A stretch of 64,000 nt of DNA from Chloranthus sessilifolius (GCA_021018995.1 CM037587.1:61540104-61604103); one strand, 5' to 3'. Numbered from the stretch's first letter, positions 45,011-58,302 are shown. The notes: a model not told the origin generated them from the letters alone. Numbers and translations: made by a program.

Positions 45011-45909
45011 ATGCCTCCGAGAAGAGGAAGACCGAGAATAGTGAATACCGAGGGCGTGACCAACAATAAGAGATTTGTCACAAAACCAAATGACACTCCA
45101 CTCAACAACAATAACAATGCATTCGGGGTGGACAACAATTTGGGAAATGCTCCCGAAGCCAAAAGGAATGCTGGAAACAACCAGCAGTTATTGGAGAACG
45201 TTGCAAATTCCATGACCATGCTAGCGGAGAGACGCCATCCATCACGGTTTCAGGAGTTTAAGAGATTAAGACCTCCAAGCTTCTATGGTTAAACTGAACT
45301 GTTGGAGGTAGAATAAAGGTTGAATCAAATAGAGAAGATCCTTTAGAGGATTAGGTGCGCCGAAGAGGTAAAGGTGAGTTGGGCATCATTCCAACTCGAA
45401 GGAGAAGCAGACCCTTGGTGGAAGTCCGTGGAGAGAACTCGGGCACTGGGAAACCCTTGGACATGGACTGAGTTTACCGAAGTCTTTAATGAGAAATACT
45501 TTTCAGCACCGAAAAGATGACAAATGGAGATATTGTTTGCCAACTTAGTACAAGGCAAAATGACAGTTCGGGAGTATGAATCGAAGTTCACAAAACTCTC
45601 TCAGTTTGCACCAGCATTAGTGGCCACCGAATTCATGAAAACTCATAAGTTTTAGTACGGCTTGAAACCGACCATTAAGGAAAGGATATCCCTTTTTGAA
45701 GCAGTGACTTATGATTGGGTGGTAAGATTGACCCTTATTGCAGAGAAGGATGTGAATAATATGATGAAGAGACGGGAAGAGTGACCTAAAAATAGAAAGA
45801 GTCAGTTGCAAACACTTATTGTTGAGCAGGCCAGCAAGAGACCAAGGTATTTGATGCCACCGCCTCAACCTACCACCATGGTAGCATCTTGGCCACTCTA
45901 CTAGGCATC
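45011..45909 (+). pseudogene. gag: Chr1 gag, 5' part
   Basis: The ATG at 45011 gives MPPRRGRPRI, the usual basic start of this gag type. The core continues after stops with WASFQLEGEADPWWKSVERT (about 45382-45440) and TEFTEVFNEKYF (45470-45505). Then follow ANLVQGKMTVREYESKFTKL (about 45541-45600) and YGLKPTIKERISLF. The gene is interrupted by Ath3 at 45909/45910. Confidence 0.82.
45905..45909 (+). repeat. Ath3 target-site duplication, left copy
   Basis: GCATC precedes the Ath3 5' LTR and matches ACATC at 62536-62540 in four of five bases. Confidence 0.7.
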
Positions 45910-48420
45910 TGTTAAGACCTAAAAAGTACCACTTTTCACCCCTTAACTTAACCTTTGTTAGACCCTTAGTCATTTAATAGATGTGTGTTAAGACCAGTTT
46001 GTAGGTAATAAGCAGCAGCTACAGATAAGGCCCTAACCCTGCTAAAAAGCCTACTTTTGCACCAGAACTCCAAGCAACTGGTAACCCATTCATAGAGGAA
46101 AGAAACACCAAGGTAGAACACACCTGGATTTACACATTGAATGCCCAAGTGGGCCCCAGAAGTTCCTCAGAAGAAAGGATGTTGGACCCAGACAGAGAAC
46201 TTGGCTGCAGCATAGGTAAAGCACAGGCGCAACAAGTCAAGAAATGAGCCTTGCACAGATGTTGCAAGGTTCAAGCGATTTCGAGAAAAATGCTTCGCAC
46301 AGTTGTCGTGAGTTTCTCAAGGCAGCACACCAATTGCTCATGTTGTTCTCGCACAGATTAATGACAAAAGGCCTCGAGAAGTAGACTTAGCACAGTCCTC
46401 ACGAGGCTCAGTTGTAAGAGCTCGCGCAGTCTTGCACAGCTCAAGAAAGGAGCATTTAATCCTTGCGAGATTCGCTCAGACGAGCTGAGGAGAGAGAACT
46501 CTGGCACTTCTGTGCGCACCTGTCGTGCAGTAGCTGTGGGATGCAGATCTTCAGGGGACTGCTCGTGCAATCCAGAGGCCGGTGCACATTGCTTCTTTGC
46601 GGGGATCCCTGCAAGATTCACTAAGGAACGAATTGCACGCGCGATTCCTGCGTCACTCAAAAGGAAAGCGCAATCCTGCGACGACCAGAGCATTCCCGCG
46701 ATGAACAAATTATCTATCCCGCGACTGCAGGAGCTTCAAGTCAATTCAATCTCGCGACGACCACTCTATCACATGACAAGACCTAGAGACCGTTGCTACC
46801 TAGCGAGGCTCAGGATCTTAACTTTCCCCCACTTCTGTAGGGGCAGTCTAGGAACTTCCAGCAACTAGGGCACTCACTCCAATGCTCCAATCTCCGTGCA
46901 CATGCCCCGAGGCATCCAAAGAACATAAATGGGCCATGTTTGCATCGTTAAAATTAGGGTTTTCCTAACCCTAATGCTCTCACAGCCGACTGCTATATAA
47001 GCCTAAGCCTAGTTTACGTTTAAGGAGGAGGTGGGGGCTGAATTCCTCCTATCTTCTTGAATCGGCTGTAGAGTTCCAGTAGGCTAAGGTTAGGGTTTAG
47101 GCAGCATCTTTTTCCTTTTTCTTCTCTCCATAGCCCATCACTTGCTAGCTATGCCTTTGTCTGTCTATTTGGAACAATTTTAATGAAGTTTTATAAAAGG
47201 ATGTTATACATATATGGGATTGATGTTTGAGGGTTGTCATGTATAAGGCTGCTGTCTTGAGATCCTCCATCGCTAAGTTGTATTGTAAGCAGTGGAGGAT
47301 TATTTTTCAGGATTTACTCATATCTAAGTGACCTGTGCGTCTAGGCCAGTGCACATACGCAAGCCTATGCCCCACCACAGGATGCACTAAATCGGAATCC
47401 CCATGGGAGCTTGAGCTGGTAGCCTTGTGAAGATGGTGGTGGCAGTAATCTACTGGTTCTGTCTTAGACCTCTGTGAGGAGGATAGCCTCTGTCGATCGT
47501 TTGTGTCCATTTAAGTGGACAGGTTATAGCCCTAGGTTGAGGCCAATCCACAGATCTAAGACAGATTCTTCTTCTCTGCACTTGTGCTTGTAGCCCTGTG
47601 AAAGATTATGCAGAGATAGACTCCCCTGTATTTGTATAGACCCACCATCAGATGGCAGATCTGATCTAGCTGTAGAGATTGTAGGCTTGTGACTGGATCA
47701 CTGCTGTCTCTCTAAAGTAGTGAATAGCTAGATCTAAAGCTAGTACTCAAACTCTTGCTGGTCCTGAGTGTCCAGGCTAGTGCACATATGCAGGCCTATG
47801 CCCCACACACAGAACTTTAGAGGTTGAGGTTCCTATGGATTCTTGAGTTGGTAGCCTGGATGAAGTAGTGCCTACAATGATAAACATGTTCTGACCCATC
47901 TATGGACTGTGATTCCTCTATTGGATAGTCTGTGACCATTTGAGTGGACAGGTTATAGCCATAAGGGATTGGATCATGGCACAAGGGTGAGTTGGATTCT
48001 TTCTCCTCTGTGGTGATAATGTAGCAATTGGTCAAGACTTCTATAGCAGCAGATCTGAGTCTGAGTTATAAAACCCATCAGATCTGTACCTAATAGCTTA
48101 CTTCTCACCCTTTCTATATTTATTTTCTCACACTCCATCATTCTTCTCACCCATTTATGTAGTATAGGCATTAGGTTATGATAGGATTAAACAATAGTGA
48201 CCTTAAATCCCCTTCCATTTAGGATTGCCAGATCTGTAGTCAGATCTGGAGGGCCTACTAAAGATGGCTCCCTTGGAGCTTTAGACCATTTTCCCTGTGG
48301 GACAAACTCTTACTTATTAAAACTTGCTAGAATAGGCCCTGTATCTTACAGGTCTTGATTTCTTTCAGATGTGCTGAATCCATCTTTGTTTCTTTTCACA
48401 CTAGAGAAATAACAACAATA
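45910..48420 (+). mobile_element. Ath3 5' LTR (2,511 bp)
   Basis: It starts TGTTAAGACC and ends CAACAATA, where the 3' LTR keeps CAACAACA. The telobox AGGGTTT is at 46956-46962 and the TATA box CTATATAA at 46993-47000. TCGCG-derived motifs occupy about 46250-46810, largely decayed at CpG. The internal ~430-bp duplication is also present in U5. Confidence 0.93.
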
Positions 48421-48426
48421 AGTTTT

Positions 48427-48445
48427 TGGCGCCGTTGCTGGGGAT
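48427..48445 (+). other. Ath3 primer-binding site (tRNA-Asp)
   Basis: TGGCGCCGTTGCTGGGGAT differs at one base from the complement of plant tRNA-Asp 3' end. It lies six bases after the LTR. Confidence 0.92.
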
Positions 48446-48885
48446 TTTTGATCTATTAGTAGACCCTAGATTTATATTTTTTTTTTTATTCTTTGGTAGA
48501 TGTGCTTGTAAATAACTGATACTGCTGATTTACATTTGGATTTTTTTTACAAATCTGAACACTAGCAGAGAAGTGAAGTTGAACTGCACTAGGAGTCTAG
48601 CTACCTCTGTTTGCATTTCTCTAACCCTCAAAACTCAGTCTATTTTCCTTTGCAAATTCCATAGCAGTTGATTAGGATAGTCGTAATTTTTCTTAGATAA
48701 TTCTTTGAGTTAATTGCAATGTGTCTGCAAGTAGTCTTCCCTGCTATTGGTGTGTGTGCATGTTAGGAAGGAGATCCGTCAGCCCCACATTAGAGCCTCC
48801 AAACCCTGAGATAGAAAAGGCCAGAAGACCATGAAGGCCTTGACACACCATAGTTGAGCCCCTTACTAAAACTGAGACAACATTC
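48446..48885 (+). other. Ath3 5' untranslated leader
   Basis: This is about 440 bases between PBS and the gag ATG. It is T-rich near 48475-48560 and holds no supported ORF. Confidence 0.6.
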
Positions 48886-50800
48886 ATGGGTGAAGAGCAA
48901 CCCAGAACATTGAAGGAATTGGATGCTCCTAATGATTATAATTCCCCATTCAACATTCAATTCCCAGATGTTCAGGGAAACTATGAGATTAAAACCTCAA
49001 TCATCCAAATGCTTCCCTCCTTCCATGGGCTCAGCAAGGAAGACCCCTACAAGCACATTGACAAATTCTTGGCCCTGTGCACAACATTTTCCATTACGGG
49101 TTTGGGACTAGAAGCCACTAGATTAAGGCACTTTCCTTTCTCCCTAAAGGACAGGGCCAGCACCTGGTTAGCTACTCTCCCAAACAACAGCATCAGTTCT
49201 TGGAAAGACCTCCAGACAAAATTTTTGACAAATTCTTCCCACAGACAAAAACTAGCCAGTTGAGGAAAGCAATACTTGCTTTTGCCCAATCCCCAATTAA
49301 AGATTTTAATCATGCATGGGACAGACTCAAGGAGATGCTCAAATAATGTCGCCACCACAAGATCCCTGACTGGCAGCTTGTCCAGAGGTTCTATAATAGG
49401 ATTGATGAGAAAAGCAGAGACATGGTAGATGCCTCTTGTGGTGGAACTTAGATGCACAAAACAACTGATGAGGCATGAGAGTTGTTCGAGGTCATAAGTG
49501 AAAATGCTTTCCAAAAGATATCCTTGTTAAGAACTTTTCATGAGCCTTCTTCTAAAATGGGACCAACTGTAATTTCCAAAGGAAAGATGCATGAAGTAAC
49601 TGGGAATAATGACCTGCAAATGCAGATAGCCAATCCTTCTGATAAGCTTGATAAACTATTAACTATGGTGTAACCCAGATGGGCAGCACAGGTGATGGAG
49701 GCATGTCTGAAATGCCAATTTCCATAACACATAATGGAAGAGTGCCCATCTGCCGGGAAATATCTTGAGTATGTGATGGAACAAGCTGTTGCTGCTCAAT
49801 CATTTGGCCAGCAACAATCTGTTGGCTACAACAAGCAGCCATTTGGATACCAGTACCAAAATGTTGGTTACCAGTGGAGGGATCACCCAAATTTGAGGTG
49901 GAGACAAGATAATTACATGCAGCCACAATAGATGTTGGCCTTACCTCAAAGGCTATAGCAGCAATTTAATCAGGGATATGCCCCAAGGTTAAATTTCCAA
50001 AGATCGTAGCTACCCCAACAAAGAAAATCGTAGTTCCCCACTTTTGAGGATCAGGTTTTGACCTCATTGCAAAACCTTCGAACCTTGATTCAGACTGTAA
50101 ACTCTCACAGTCAAAGCATAATGAAAATGGAAGAGTAGATGGGCCAAAAATCCAATGCCTTGGCCAAAAGAGAGGAGGGCAGGTTGCCTAGCCAGCCAGT
50201 GGCCAACCCTAAGGGCCAATATTTGATTGGAGAAGGTTCCTCAAGTTTTGAGGGAACTAATGCCAACATAACCCTAAGGTCTGGCAGGCTAGTGGACAAC
50301 CAGGTTGGAAAGGAACAAGGAGAGGTCATTTCTAAAGAATTTTAAAATGAATGTGAAAAAGAATATGTTAGAGCACAGAGCCAAGAGTTGCCTGCTACCC
50401 TGCAATAATAGAAAAATAATGAGGTTGTAGTTGAGCCTCAGCAGGAAATAAAAGATGAAAAAAGAAAAAAACAAAAGTTTAGTCATGGGTTTACAGCTGA
50501 GGAACCAGCAGTACCTCAGTTACCCTTTCCTCAAGCTTTGAGTGGCCCTGCCCCTTTTGATTAGGGGAATGCACAGATGGAGGAAATGATGGAAACCTTT
50601 AAATAGGTAAAAATCAATTTGCCCCTGCTTGATGCAATTAGACAGGTCCCAACCTATGCCAAATTTCTGAAAGTCCTTTGTACCCAGAAAAGAAAAGCTA
50701 GAGGCCATTTGTCCAAAAAAGTCTTTACAACTGATACAGTTATTTCTGTAGTAAACATAACAATACCAGAGAATCTGCAAGACCCAGGGATACCCACTAT
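48886..50800 (+). pseudogene. gag: Ath3 gag
   Basis: The start ATG at 48886 gives MGEEQPRTLKEL. The capsid core (48990-49450) has FHGLSKEDPYKHIDKFLALC, HFPFSLKDRASTWLATLP and SSWKDLQTKF; it is frameshifted near 49235 and continues through FAQSPIKDFNHAWDRLKEML. A CCHC zinc knuckle (CLKCQFPxHIMEEC, stop at x) lies near 49703-49745. A Gln/Tyr/Asn-rich C-terminus runs to about 50110, then the GQYLIGEGSS and TLRSGR boundary motifs. At least eight stops and two shifts are visible. Confidence 0.88.
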
Positions 50801-51304
50801 TTCCTGCATAATTGGCAACCATAAATTGGAAGGGCCCTTCTAGACCTTGGAGCCAGTGTAAACCTGCTGCCATACAATGTGTATCAGCAGCTAGGTTTAG
50901 GGGAGCTAAAACCCAACCCCATTGTGATGTTAATGGCTGATAAGTCTGAAAGGAGACCTATGAGAGTGGTTGAGGATGTCTTAGTAGGGGTGGACAAGTT
51001 CTTTTACCCTGCAGACTGCCTGGTTTTGGACATGGGCTGCAACAAGAGTACAACCCCTATACCTGTTATTTTGGGCAGGCCATTCTTGACCACCACCAAT
51101 GCCTGCATTCAATGCAGGTCAGGGATTATGGAGGTAACTTTTGGACACATGAAGGTTGAACTAAATGTGTACAACAGTACAAAGTACCCTCAGCTAGACA
51201 ATGAGGAAAGCTTTATAGTGGATGTACTAGAGGAAGTTGTTGAAGAAGAATTGCCCACTCTGCTAGAATGGGGCAACATTGTCAAAAGTTTTGTTGAAGT
51301 TTAA
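50801..51304 (+). pseudogene. pro: Ath3 protease
   Basis: Retropepsin with LDLGAS (Asp at 50843-50845) and PVILGRPFLTTTNACI (about 51060-51107). A one-base shift separates the active-site segment from the preceding linker. From 50879 the frame is open to 51304, where TAA falls just before a DMIEEESPAV segment that begins the next open frame. Confidence 0.87.
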
Positions 51305-51307
51305 GAC

Positions 51308-52528
51308 ATGATAGAGGAAGAAAGCCCAGCTGTTATGACAGAAGACATGACCACATTGAGGTCTTCTTTGGACTTAGTGCAGCATTCCATTTGGAAACCT
51401 ATATTGCTGCCTCTTACTCAAACCAACAAAGAACCAATCTTGCCATCCACCCAACAAGCCCCTGATCTAGATCTCAAGAAGCTTCCAGAAACATTGAAAT
51501 ATGCCTTCCTTGAGAAAGGTGAAAAACTTCCTGTAATTATCTCCTCCTCTCTTACCAATGAGCTGGAGGAAGAATTACTAACAGTCTTGAGGAAGCACAA
51601 AAAAGTCATTGGCTGGACCATTGCGGATCGCGGAGGGATAGATTCATCAATATGTATGCACAGGATCCATTTAGAGGAGGGCTCAGTACCCTCCAGGGAA
51701 ATGCAGAGGAAATGGAATCCTCACATGCAGGAAGTAGTCCTCAAAGAGATTATTAAATTGCTAGATGCTGGGGTAATTTACCCCATTTTTTATTCTGAGT
51801 GGGTGGCGCCTATCCAAGCGGTGCCCAGGAAATCTGGCATAACAGTCATTACAACTGAGTCTGGAGAGCTGAGACCAGCCAGGGAGACCACTGGCTGGAG
51901 GGTTTGCATAGATTATCGGAAGCTCAACTCTAAAATTAGAAAAGACCACTTTCCTCTCCTCTTCATAGATCAAACTCTGGATAAGTTGGCTGGAAAAGCT
52001 TTTTATTGCTTTCTTGATGGGTACTCAAGGTACAACCAGATCTCTATGCACCGTCACGACCAAGCGAAAACCACATTTACTTGCCCTTTTAGCACCTTTG
52101 CTTACCAAAGGATGCCTTTTGGGCTGTGTAATGTATCAGCCACCTTTCAGAGGTGTATGTATGCCATATTGTCTGATATGATTGACAAGTTCTTGGAAAT
52201 CTTTATGGATGATTTCTCTATATATGGGGACAGTTTTGGCCAATGTCTGCAACACCTCCACCTTGTCTCGCAAAGATGTGAGGAGACCAATCTGGTCTTA
52301 AGTTGGGAAAAGAGCCACTTCATGATAAAACAAGGTATTGTGTTGGGCCATGTAGTCTCTAGAGAAGGGATTGAGGTAGATAAGGCCAAAGTTGACCTCA
52401 TTACCAATTTTCCCCCTCCAAGAACAGCCAAACAAATCAGATCTTTCCTTAGACATGCAGGATTCTACAGGAGGTTCATTAAAGACTTCAGCAAAATTTC
52501 TAAACCATTGTACCACCTACTTTGCTAG
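51308..52528 (+). pseudogene. RT: Ath3 reverse transcriptase
   Basis: The open frame is 406 codons long. Linker 51308-51720; RT core from MQEVVLKEIIKLLDAG (about 51725), RVCIDYRKLN (about 51900), QRMPFGLCNVSATF (about 52105-52145) and the catalytic box FMDD at 52202-52213. The connection segment reaches YHLLC and TAG at 52526-52528. This is the least damaged RT in the window. FMDD in place of the more usual FVDD/YVDD keeps both catalytic aspartates. Confidence 0.92.
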
Positions 52529-53209
52529 GATGTCCCCTTTAATTTTTCTGTTGAATGTCCTGAGGCTTTTGAAACTTTGAAGATATGCCTCACCTCTGCC
52601 CCTGTACTCCAAACACCTGACTATGCACTACCCTTTGAGCTGATGTGTGATGCATCCGACTTGGCAATAGGTGTTGTTTTGGGCCAAAGGAAAGATAAGC
52701 TGCCAGTGGTCATTGCCTATGTCAGCAAATCACTTGCTGAAGCTCAGCTGAATTACACCACAACTGAGAAAGAGCTTCTGGCAGTGGTTTTTGCTGTTGA
52801 CAAATTTAGACCTTACCTACTTGGGTCTAAAATTGTAATCTTCACAGACCACTCAGCATTTAAATACCTATTGTCCAAGAAAGATGCTAAGCCCAGGCTG
52901 ATTAGATGGATACTCTTGTTGCAGGAGTTTGACATTGAAATCAAAGACAAGAAGGGTGTGGAAAATGTGGTGGCTGACCACTTGTCTAGAATTGTGTTGG
53001 AAAAATGTGTTGATGACCTTACAAATGATGTTTTCCCGGATGAGCAATTGTTTGCCATCCAATCCTTGGTTCCTTGGTATGCACACATTGTAAATTATTT
53101 AGTTATACGCAAGATTCCTACCCATTGGACCAAAATGGACAAAGACTTGTTCTTCTCACAGGTCAAATTTTTTTTGGGAGGAACCTTGCTTATACAAATA
53201 CTGTGCTGA
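52529..53209 (+). pseudogene. RH: Ath3 RNase H
   Basis: The frame is open from 52577 to 53209. Catalytic residues lie in [11 protein letters not shown] (about 52648), [16 protein letters not shown] (Glu, about 52770) and [11 protein letters not shown] (Asp, about 52845). DHLSRI (about 52976-52993) closes the domain. The tail before integrase shifts frame near 53165 at a T run. Confidence 0.9.
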
Positions 53210-54355
53210 CCAAATCATCCAAAAATGTGTTCTAGAAAGTGTTGTCCCCAGTATTCTGGCCATGTGCCATGAAAATGCCTGTGGGGGACACTTTAGTGGA
53301 AGAAAAATAGCTGACAAGATCTTGTAGTGTGGGTTCTATTGGCCTTCTTTATTCAGAGATGTCAATACACACTGCAGGACATGTGAGAGATGTCAGAAAT
53401 TAGGAGGACTGTCCAAAAGAAACTCAATGCCTTTGAAGCCCATCCTTGTTGTGGAACTATTTGATGTCTGGGGTATTGACTTTATAGGCTCCTTTCCTCC
53501 TTCAAATGGTTATCATTTCATCTTAGTGGCAATGGATTATGTTTCAAAATGGGTAGACGCTATTGCCACAAGAACCAATGATCATAATGTAGTCCTAAAA
53601 TTTGTAAAACAGAATATCTTCTCAAGATTTGGCACCCCTAGAGCCATTATCAGTGATTGGGGTAGCCATTTCTACAACAGAAATTTTGAGAGCTTGCTCA
53701 AGAAATATTCTGTCACCCATAGGATTGCTACTCCCTACCACCCGCAAACCAGTGGGCAAGTTGAAATTTCTAATAGGGAGATGAAGCACATCCTTGAGAA
53801 GACAATGTGGACTGACATAAAGGACTGGGCTGATAAGCTAAATGATGCATTATGGGCTTATAGGACTGCTTATAAGACTTCCATTGGGATGTCCCCATTC
53901 TGACTGGTTTATGGAAAGGCTTACCATCTCCCAGTAGAGTTAGAACACAGGGCCTATTGGGCCATAAAAAATTTAAATCTAAACCTAACTTCTGCTAGTC
54001 ATCACAGGTCGCTGCAGCTATCAGAACTGGATGAGCTGAGGATGAATGCATATGCCAATGCCCGGATATACAAGGAAAGGTCCAAGGCTTTCTTTGATAA
54101 GGGTTTGTTGAGAAAGAGCTTCATGGCTCGTGGTAAGGCTTGCTTGTTTAACTCCAAACTTAAATTTTTTCCTGGCAAACTGAAATCCAGATGGGAAGAC
54201 CCCTATATTGTCATGAAGGTTTCCCCATCTGGTGCTGTGGAAATCAAGGATCCCAAGTCTGGGAAAACCTTAAAGGTGAATGGTCAGAGGCTTAAGCCTT
54301 GTTTAGAAAAACCTGCTGAACCTATGGACACCATTCACTTTCAAGGGGACCCTTA
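53210..54355 (+). pseudogene. IN: Ath3 integrase
   Basis: The zinc domain (53255-53405; NACGGHFSGRK and CRTCERCQK) contains TAG/TAG stops near 53310 and 53325. The core is open from 53427, with Asp at 53478, Asp at 53655 and Glu at 53763 (D-x58-D-x35-E). A TGA at 53901 breaks it. The C-terminal domain with FFPGKLKSRWEDPY is open to 54356. No chromodomain is seen, as expected for Athila. Confidence 0.9.
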
Positions 54356-54360
54356 ATTAA

Positions 54361-55173
54361 ACTGATCCACAGATGTTTCAATGTTGTATTATATGTACTT
54401 TGGTTTTGTTAGGTTTGTACTGCCTTCTTTTGTTCAAAATTTATAGGAAATTTTAGTGGCCTCACTTGAGTCTGAATCTATCTGGTCTGATTTTTTTTTA
54501 TGCTTGGTTTGATAATTACTCCTTTTGAGTTGGTGGTTTTTGATTGAATGCACGCTATTTGGAAAATGATTTTTGATGACTATGCTTGAATGTTTGATGC
54601 TATAAGTGGGAGGTCATTTTAAAGTGTTTGGGGGTGCCCCTGGTAGGGAGTTATACCTAGGATCCAGCCACAGCACAAATGTAAATGACAGAATGAAGAG
54701 CGCGTGCTCTCTGTTTAATGCTTTGCTATCGCGGGGTCCAAAATGAGGCTTGGGAGACTCTCGTGCAATCCAAATGGAATACTTCACTAGCTGTCGCGAG
54801 CTCCAATCCAAGTTGCAATTTACACCGTCGCTAGATTCTATTTCCCATCTCCCAATCCAAGCCCAGAGATAAGCATTCCAAACCAGCGACTGTCTCCTTT
54901 TTTAGTATTGTCTCTCTTCTCCAGCCAGCGAAACCCTAGCTTCCGGCTTTCTTATCCCTCTCTCCTCTAGCATCCATTCTACAACCCATTATTCACACCA
55001 GGATCTTAGGGATTTGTTCCTAACATCATCTTCATCGGTTGCCCTCTGCTTGGATATCTCGTGGTTCACTTTGCGTCAGATCGAATAAAACCCTATGATT
55101 TTAGGGTAAGCAATCAGATCTCAGTCTCCCTTTTTCATCTTCAAAAGTACTATCTCAGAAAGGAGACTTTATA
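54361..55173 (+). promoter_or_regulatory. Ath3 pol-ORF3 spacer with promoter-like leader
   Basis: This is homologous to 549-1431 and 13350-14230. TCGCG motifs lie at 54700-54840, then a TC-rich tract and the telobox AAACCCTAG at 54931-54939. TTTTAGGGTAAG (about 55100-55111) and CTATCTCAG (about 55150-55158) resemble splice donor and acceptor just before the ORF3 ATG at 55174. Confidence 0.5.
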
Positions 55174-58100
55174 ATGGCCCCTAAGAGTGCACCAAAGAAA
55201 AGGGTTAGGGATAAGGCCCCTGTTGAGCCCACTCCTAAGAAGGTCAAGGCTTCTAAGGCATCGAAAAAGGGGAAGGAAGTGGTTGAGGAGGTGGAGGAGC
55301 CAACCCCTAATTTTTCTACACCCTCTGAGCTCATGGCTTCAATCCCCTTGGAGCCTGAAACAGCTTTCGACCTGCCCTTCTTCGAGACGGAGCCTCTCTC
55401 TGCCTCTGCCATTGAATTTATGAGCAAGGCTGGTCTGACACCCTTGATGAAAGGAATTCCAGCACTAGCCTACCCTAGGCTAGTGCAACTCTTATATCAA
55501 CACATCAGGGTCACCAAGGACCAAGATGGACAACCAGGCTTCCTCGTATTGATTGATGATTTTGAGATGTTAATTAACCCCAAGCTGATTGCGGAAGTAT
55601 TAGGCATCCCAACTGCATTTGACACTAGCTGTGGATATGGCCCTCCCCTGAGTGCCTCAATTGATACCATTGTGATGGCTCTTACTAGAGGATTAAAGGC
55701 CTCAGGGGATTCCATAAGAAGAAGAGAATCGGAGCCTAGAATCCTTTTCATTGACCAGGTCCTGAGAAAGTACATCTACTACTCAGGCCATCAGCAGGAG
55801 AGGAGGACTCCTATTGTTGATGTTGTTTACTCTCTCTCACTGGGCCATGGCTTCCATGCAGCCTATTTGATTTTTGAAGCAATGAAGGACTAGGTGGAGA
55901 AATTAGGGCAGAAAAAGAAGCCACACACTCCCCTATGCTAGAGTCATCACCAAATTGCTTTTGCGGGGGAGGTACAAGATACCAATAGGAGAGGAGACTA
56001 CCACTCTCACCCCTGCAACTTTTGCCAAGAGGCAATGGGGAATCAGCAGGAGCCTGATGGAAACCTAGAAGAAGAAGGCTGCGGCTCAAGCCGCTCCCAA
56101 GCAAATAGATGAGGCAGCTGTTATAAGGCCCACCCCTGCTACCAAAGAGGTGGTTCAAGATTCTGTTACTACCACTACTATAGCAGCCCCCACATCCACC
56201 TCACCTTTTACTGCAGGATACCCTATCCTGACATCATCTCATCCCATTACACCATCAACATCTCTCCCTTCCTCCACTACATCCCATTTCCCTTCCCCTA
56301 CTCCATCTCTCTCTCACTCTCCTATGTCTTCATTGTCCATGCCCACACTCCTTTTTCCTGTGATTGGTACCTGGGAGGACATCACCCCCATGTCAGCCCC
56401 ACACCTTCCCCTATCCTACCTTAATACACAGCCTCAATACCCCCCCCATCATCTTCACAAAACCCTGATAGCCCTCCACTAATCTCATACAAGAAAAAGA
56501 AAACCACTGACACAACCTCCACCATGTCCCCACCCCCACACACAACCCCGTTTATCCCCACTGACACACCTCACATTGACCAAGACACCACTCAAGTCAT
56601 TCCTACTACATCCCCACTCACAGACATAGACCTCCATCTTAACACAACCACCGAATTCCAAGCCTTTATGGGTAGTTTCCTTGATACCATGCCCACCCAC
56701 TACACCCCCCTCCCAGATTTCCTAAATACATCACCGCATCACCCACCAGAACCCCAATCTCCTCCTTCCACTTTCCATCATGCCCCTTCCTCCCCTTTTC
56801 AATCTGTTCCATCTTCTACACAATCTCCATCACCCAACCCTAACACACTAACACATATCCTCTCCCTCATCCAAGACATTCAATCACAACTGTCCACAAC
56901 AATACAAACACAGGACCAGATGCAAACAAAAATCACAACCATCAAATCCGCACTTCAGACATTGACAAACCAACCCATCCCTCAACAATCCCATCAAACC
57001 CCACTGATCCTTTCCCCTTTCAGCCCTGACTCCACAACCCAACCATTCCCTTTCATACCTTTAACCATTCCCTTTTTTCCTTCCCCAGCACCACCTACTC
57101 CTAGTGAGACTATCTCATTTTCTTTCCCCCCTTACCTTCAATCCCACCTCTTATACTACCCCCTCCAACATTCACTGACAAATCCACCCAAACATACCCA
57201 AAACTTTTTGCCCTCCCCCAACAACTGGACTTAACTAATGAAAACACCACTTCACCCCCTAGGACCAATCACATTTTGCTCCTTTAGCTTCTTCTTTTCC
57301 TATAGCACCCACCCACTCCTATTACATCCCTCCCTTCCTCACCCTCCTCCATGCAATGAGAGACAATCCCTACCTTAGGAGGGATGTCCTGAAAGGCATG
57401 ACCCAACATAGGGACTCCATAGAGACCCCTCTGCTGCAGCATATTAGTGACTTAGAGATTGCCCATAGAGATAAACTACTGGGTATTTCACTGGGGTGGG
57501 CAAAAGTTTTGGATGCCCTTGAGAAGGAGCAAAATAAGGCAGTTTGGCAATAAATGAATGTGGAGATGGAAAAGGCAAATACAAATGTGGAGAGGATGAA
57601 AGCCGAAATGTTCGAAAAAAGACTCCACAATGCCCAGGAAATCCTCCGGCTCCACAAGGAAATCCACCAAAATGACCTCCAGAAAGCCCAAATCAAGGTA
57701 GCATCTTTGGAAGCTGAATTGGCTACTGCCAGAAGTGCAGCTCAGCCTCCAGCCCCACTCTCTCCCCTCATTCCCAAACCTGAGCCTGAACTTATCCATA
57801 CCCCTGCTGCCCCTCCTTCATCACCTCCTACTGAGCAAACTTATCCTAAATAGAGGAAAGTCACTGCTAAGAGGACTGCTTCCACCGCATCCTCTATCAA
57901 AATTGGCAAAGAGCCAGCTACCCAGTCTGAGGAGACACAACCACATGGCCCGCCAGAAAAAGGGAAGTGCCCTGTAGTCCCCCCTAAGCAAGAAAAAGGA
58001 AAATCCCCTATGATCCCTCCTGAACCCAAGCCGAAAAAAATGAGGGTGAGGGTACCAACAGCTCCAACCATGAAGCAGCCACCAACCCAACCAAAGAAAC

Positions 58101-58302
58101 CAAGGCAACCAAAGAAAAAGGGTCCAACTGTGAAGCAAACAAAGCAGAAAAAGAACAAAGCTCCCACAGACAGAACCAAGCTCCCACAGACAGAACCAAG
58201 TCCAAGCTCAGTTCTGAGAACAAAGCTGCACTTAGGAAACATGCACGACAGATGGGCTGGGACTGGTTCACAGATTCAGATTCCAACTTCTCCTCCTCTT
58301 AA
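55174..58302 (+). pseudogene. Ath3 ORF3
   Basis: The ATG at 55174 opens 239 codons: a basic N-terminus (KKRVRDKAPVEPTPKKVK), then the plant-transposon-like helical domain (FLVLIDDFEMLINPKLIAEV, about 55543-55605, and GHGFHAAYLIFEAMKD). A TAG at 55891 and frameshifts near 55935 and 56040 follow. The proline-rich linker runs 56150-57300 with a KSTQT motif (TQT at 57186-57194). The coiled coil covers 57430-57740 with a TAA at 57551. TAG at 57851 precedes the basic patch, then a Lys-rich tail and the WDWFTDSD box ending at 58302. No signal peptide or membrane segment is seen. Confidence 0.78.

Noticed and set aside
48427-48445. tRNA gene at the PBS (also 24988, 28193 and 44859)
   Set aside because: Only the 3'-end complement of a tRNA is present, with no cloverleaf, so these are primer sites.
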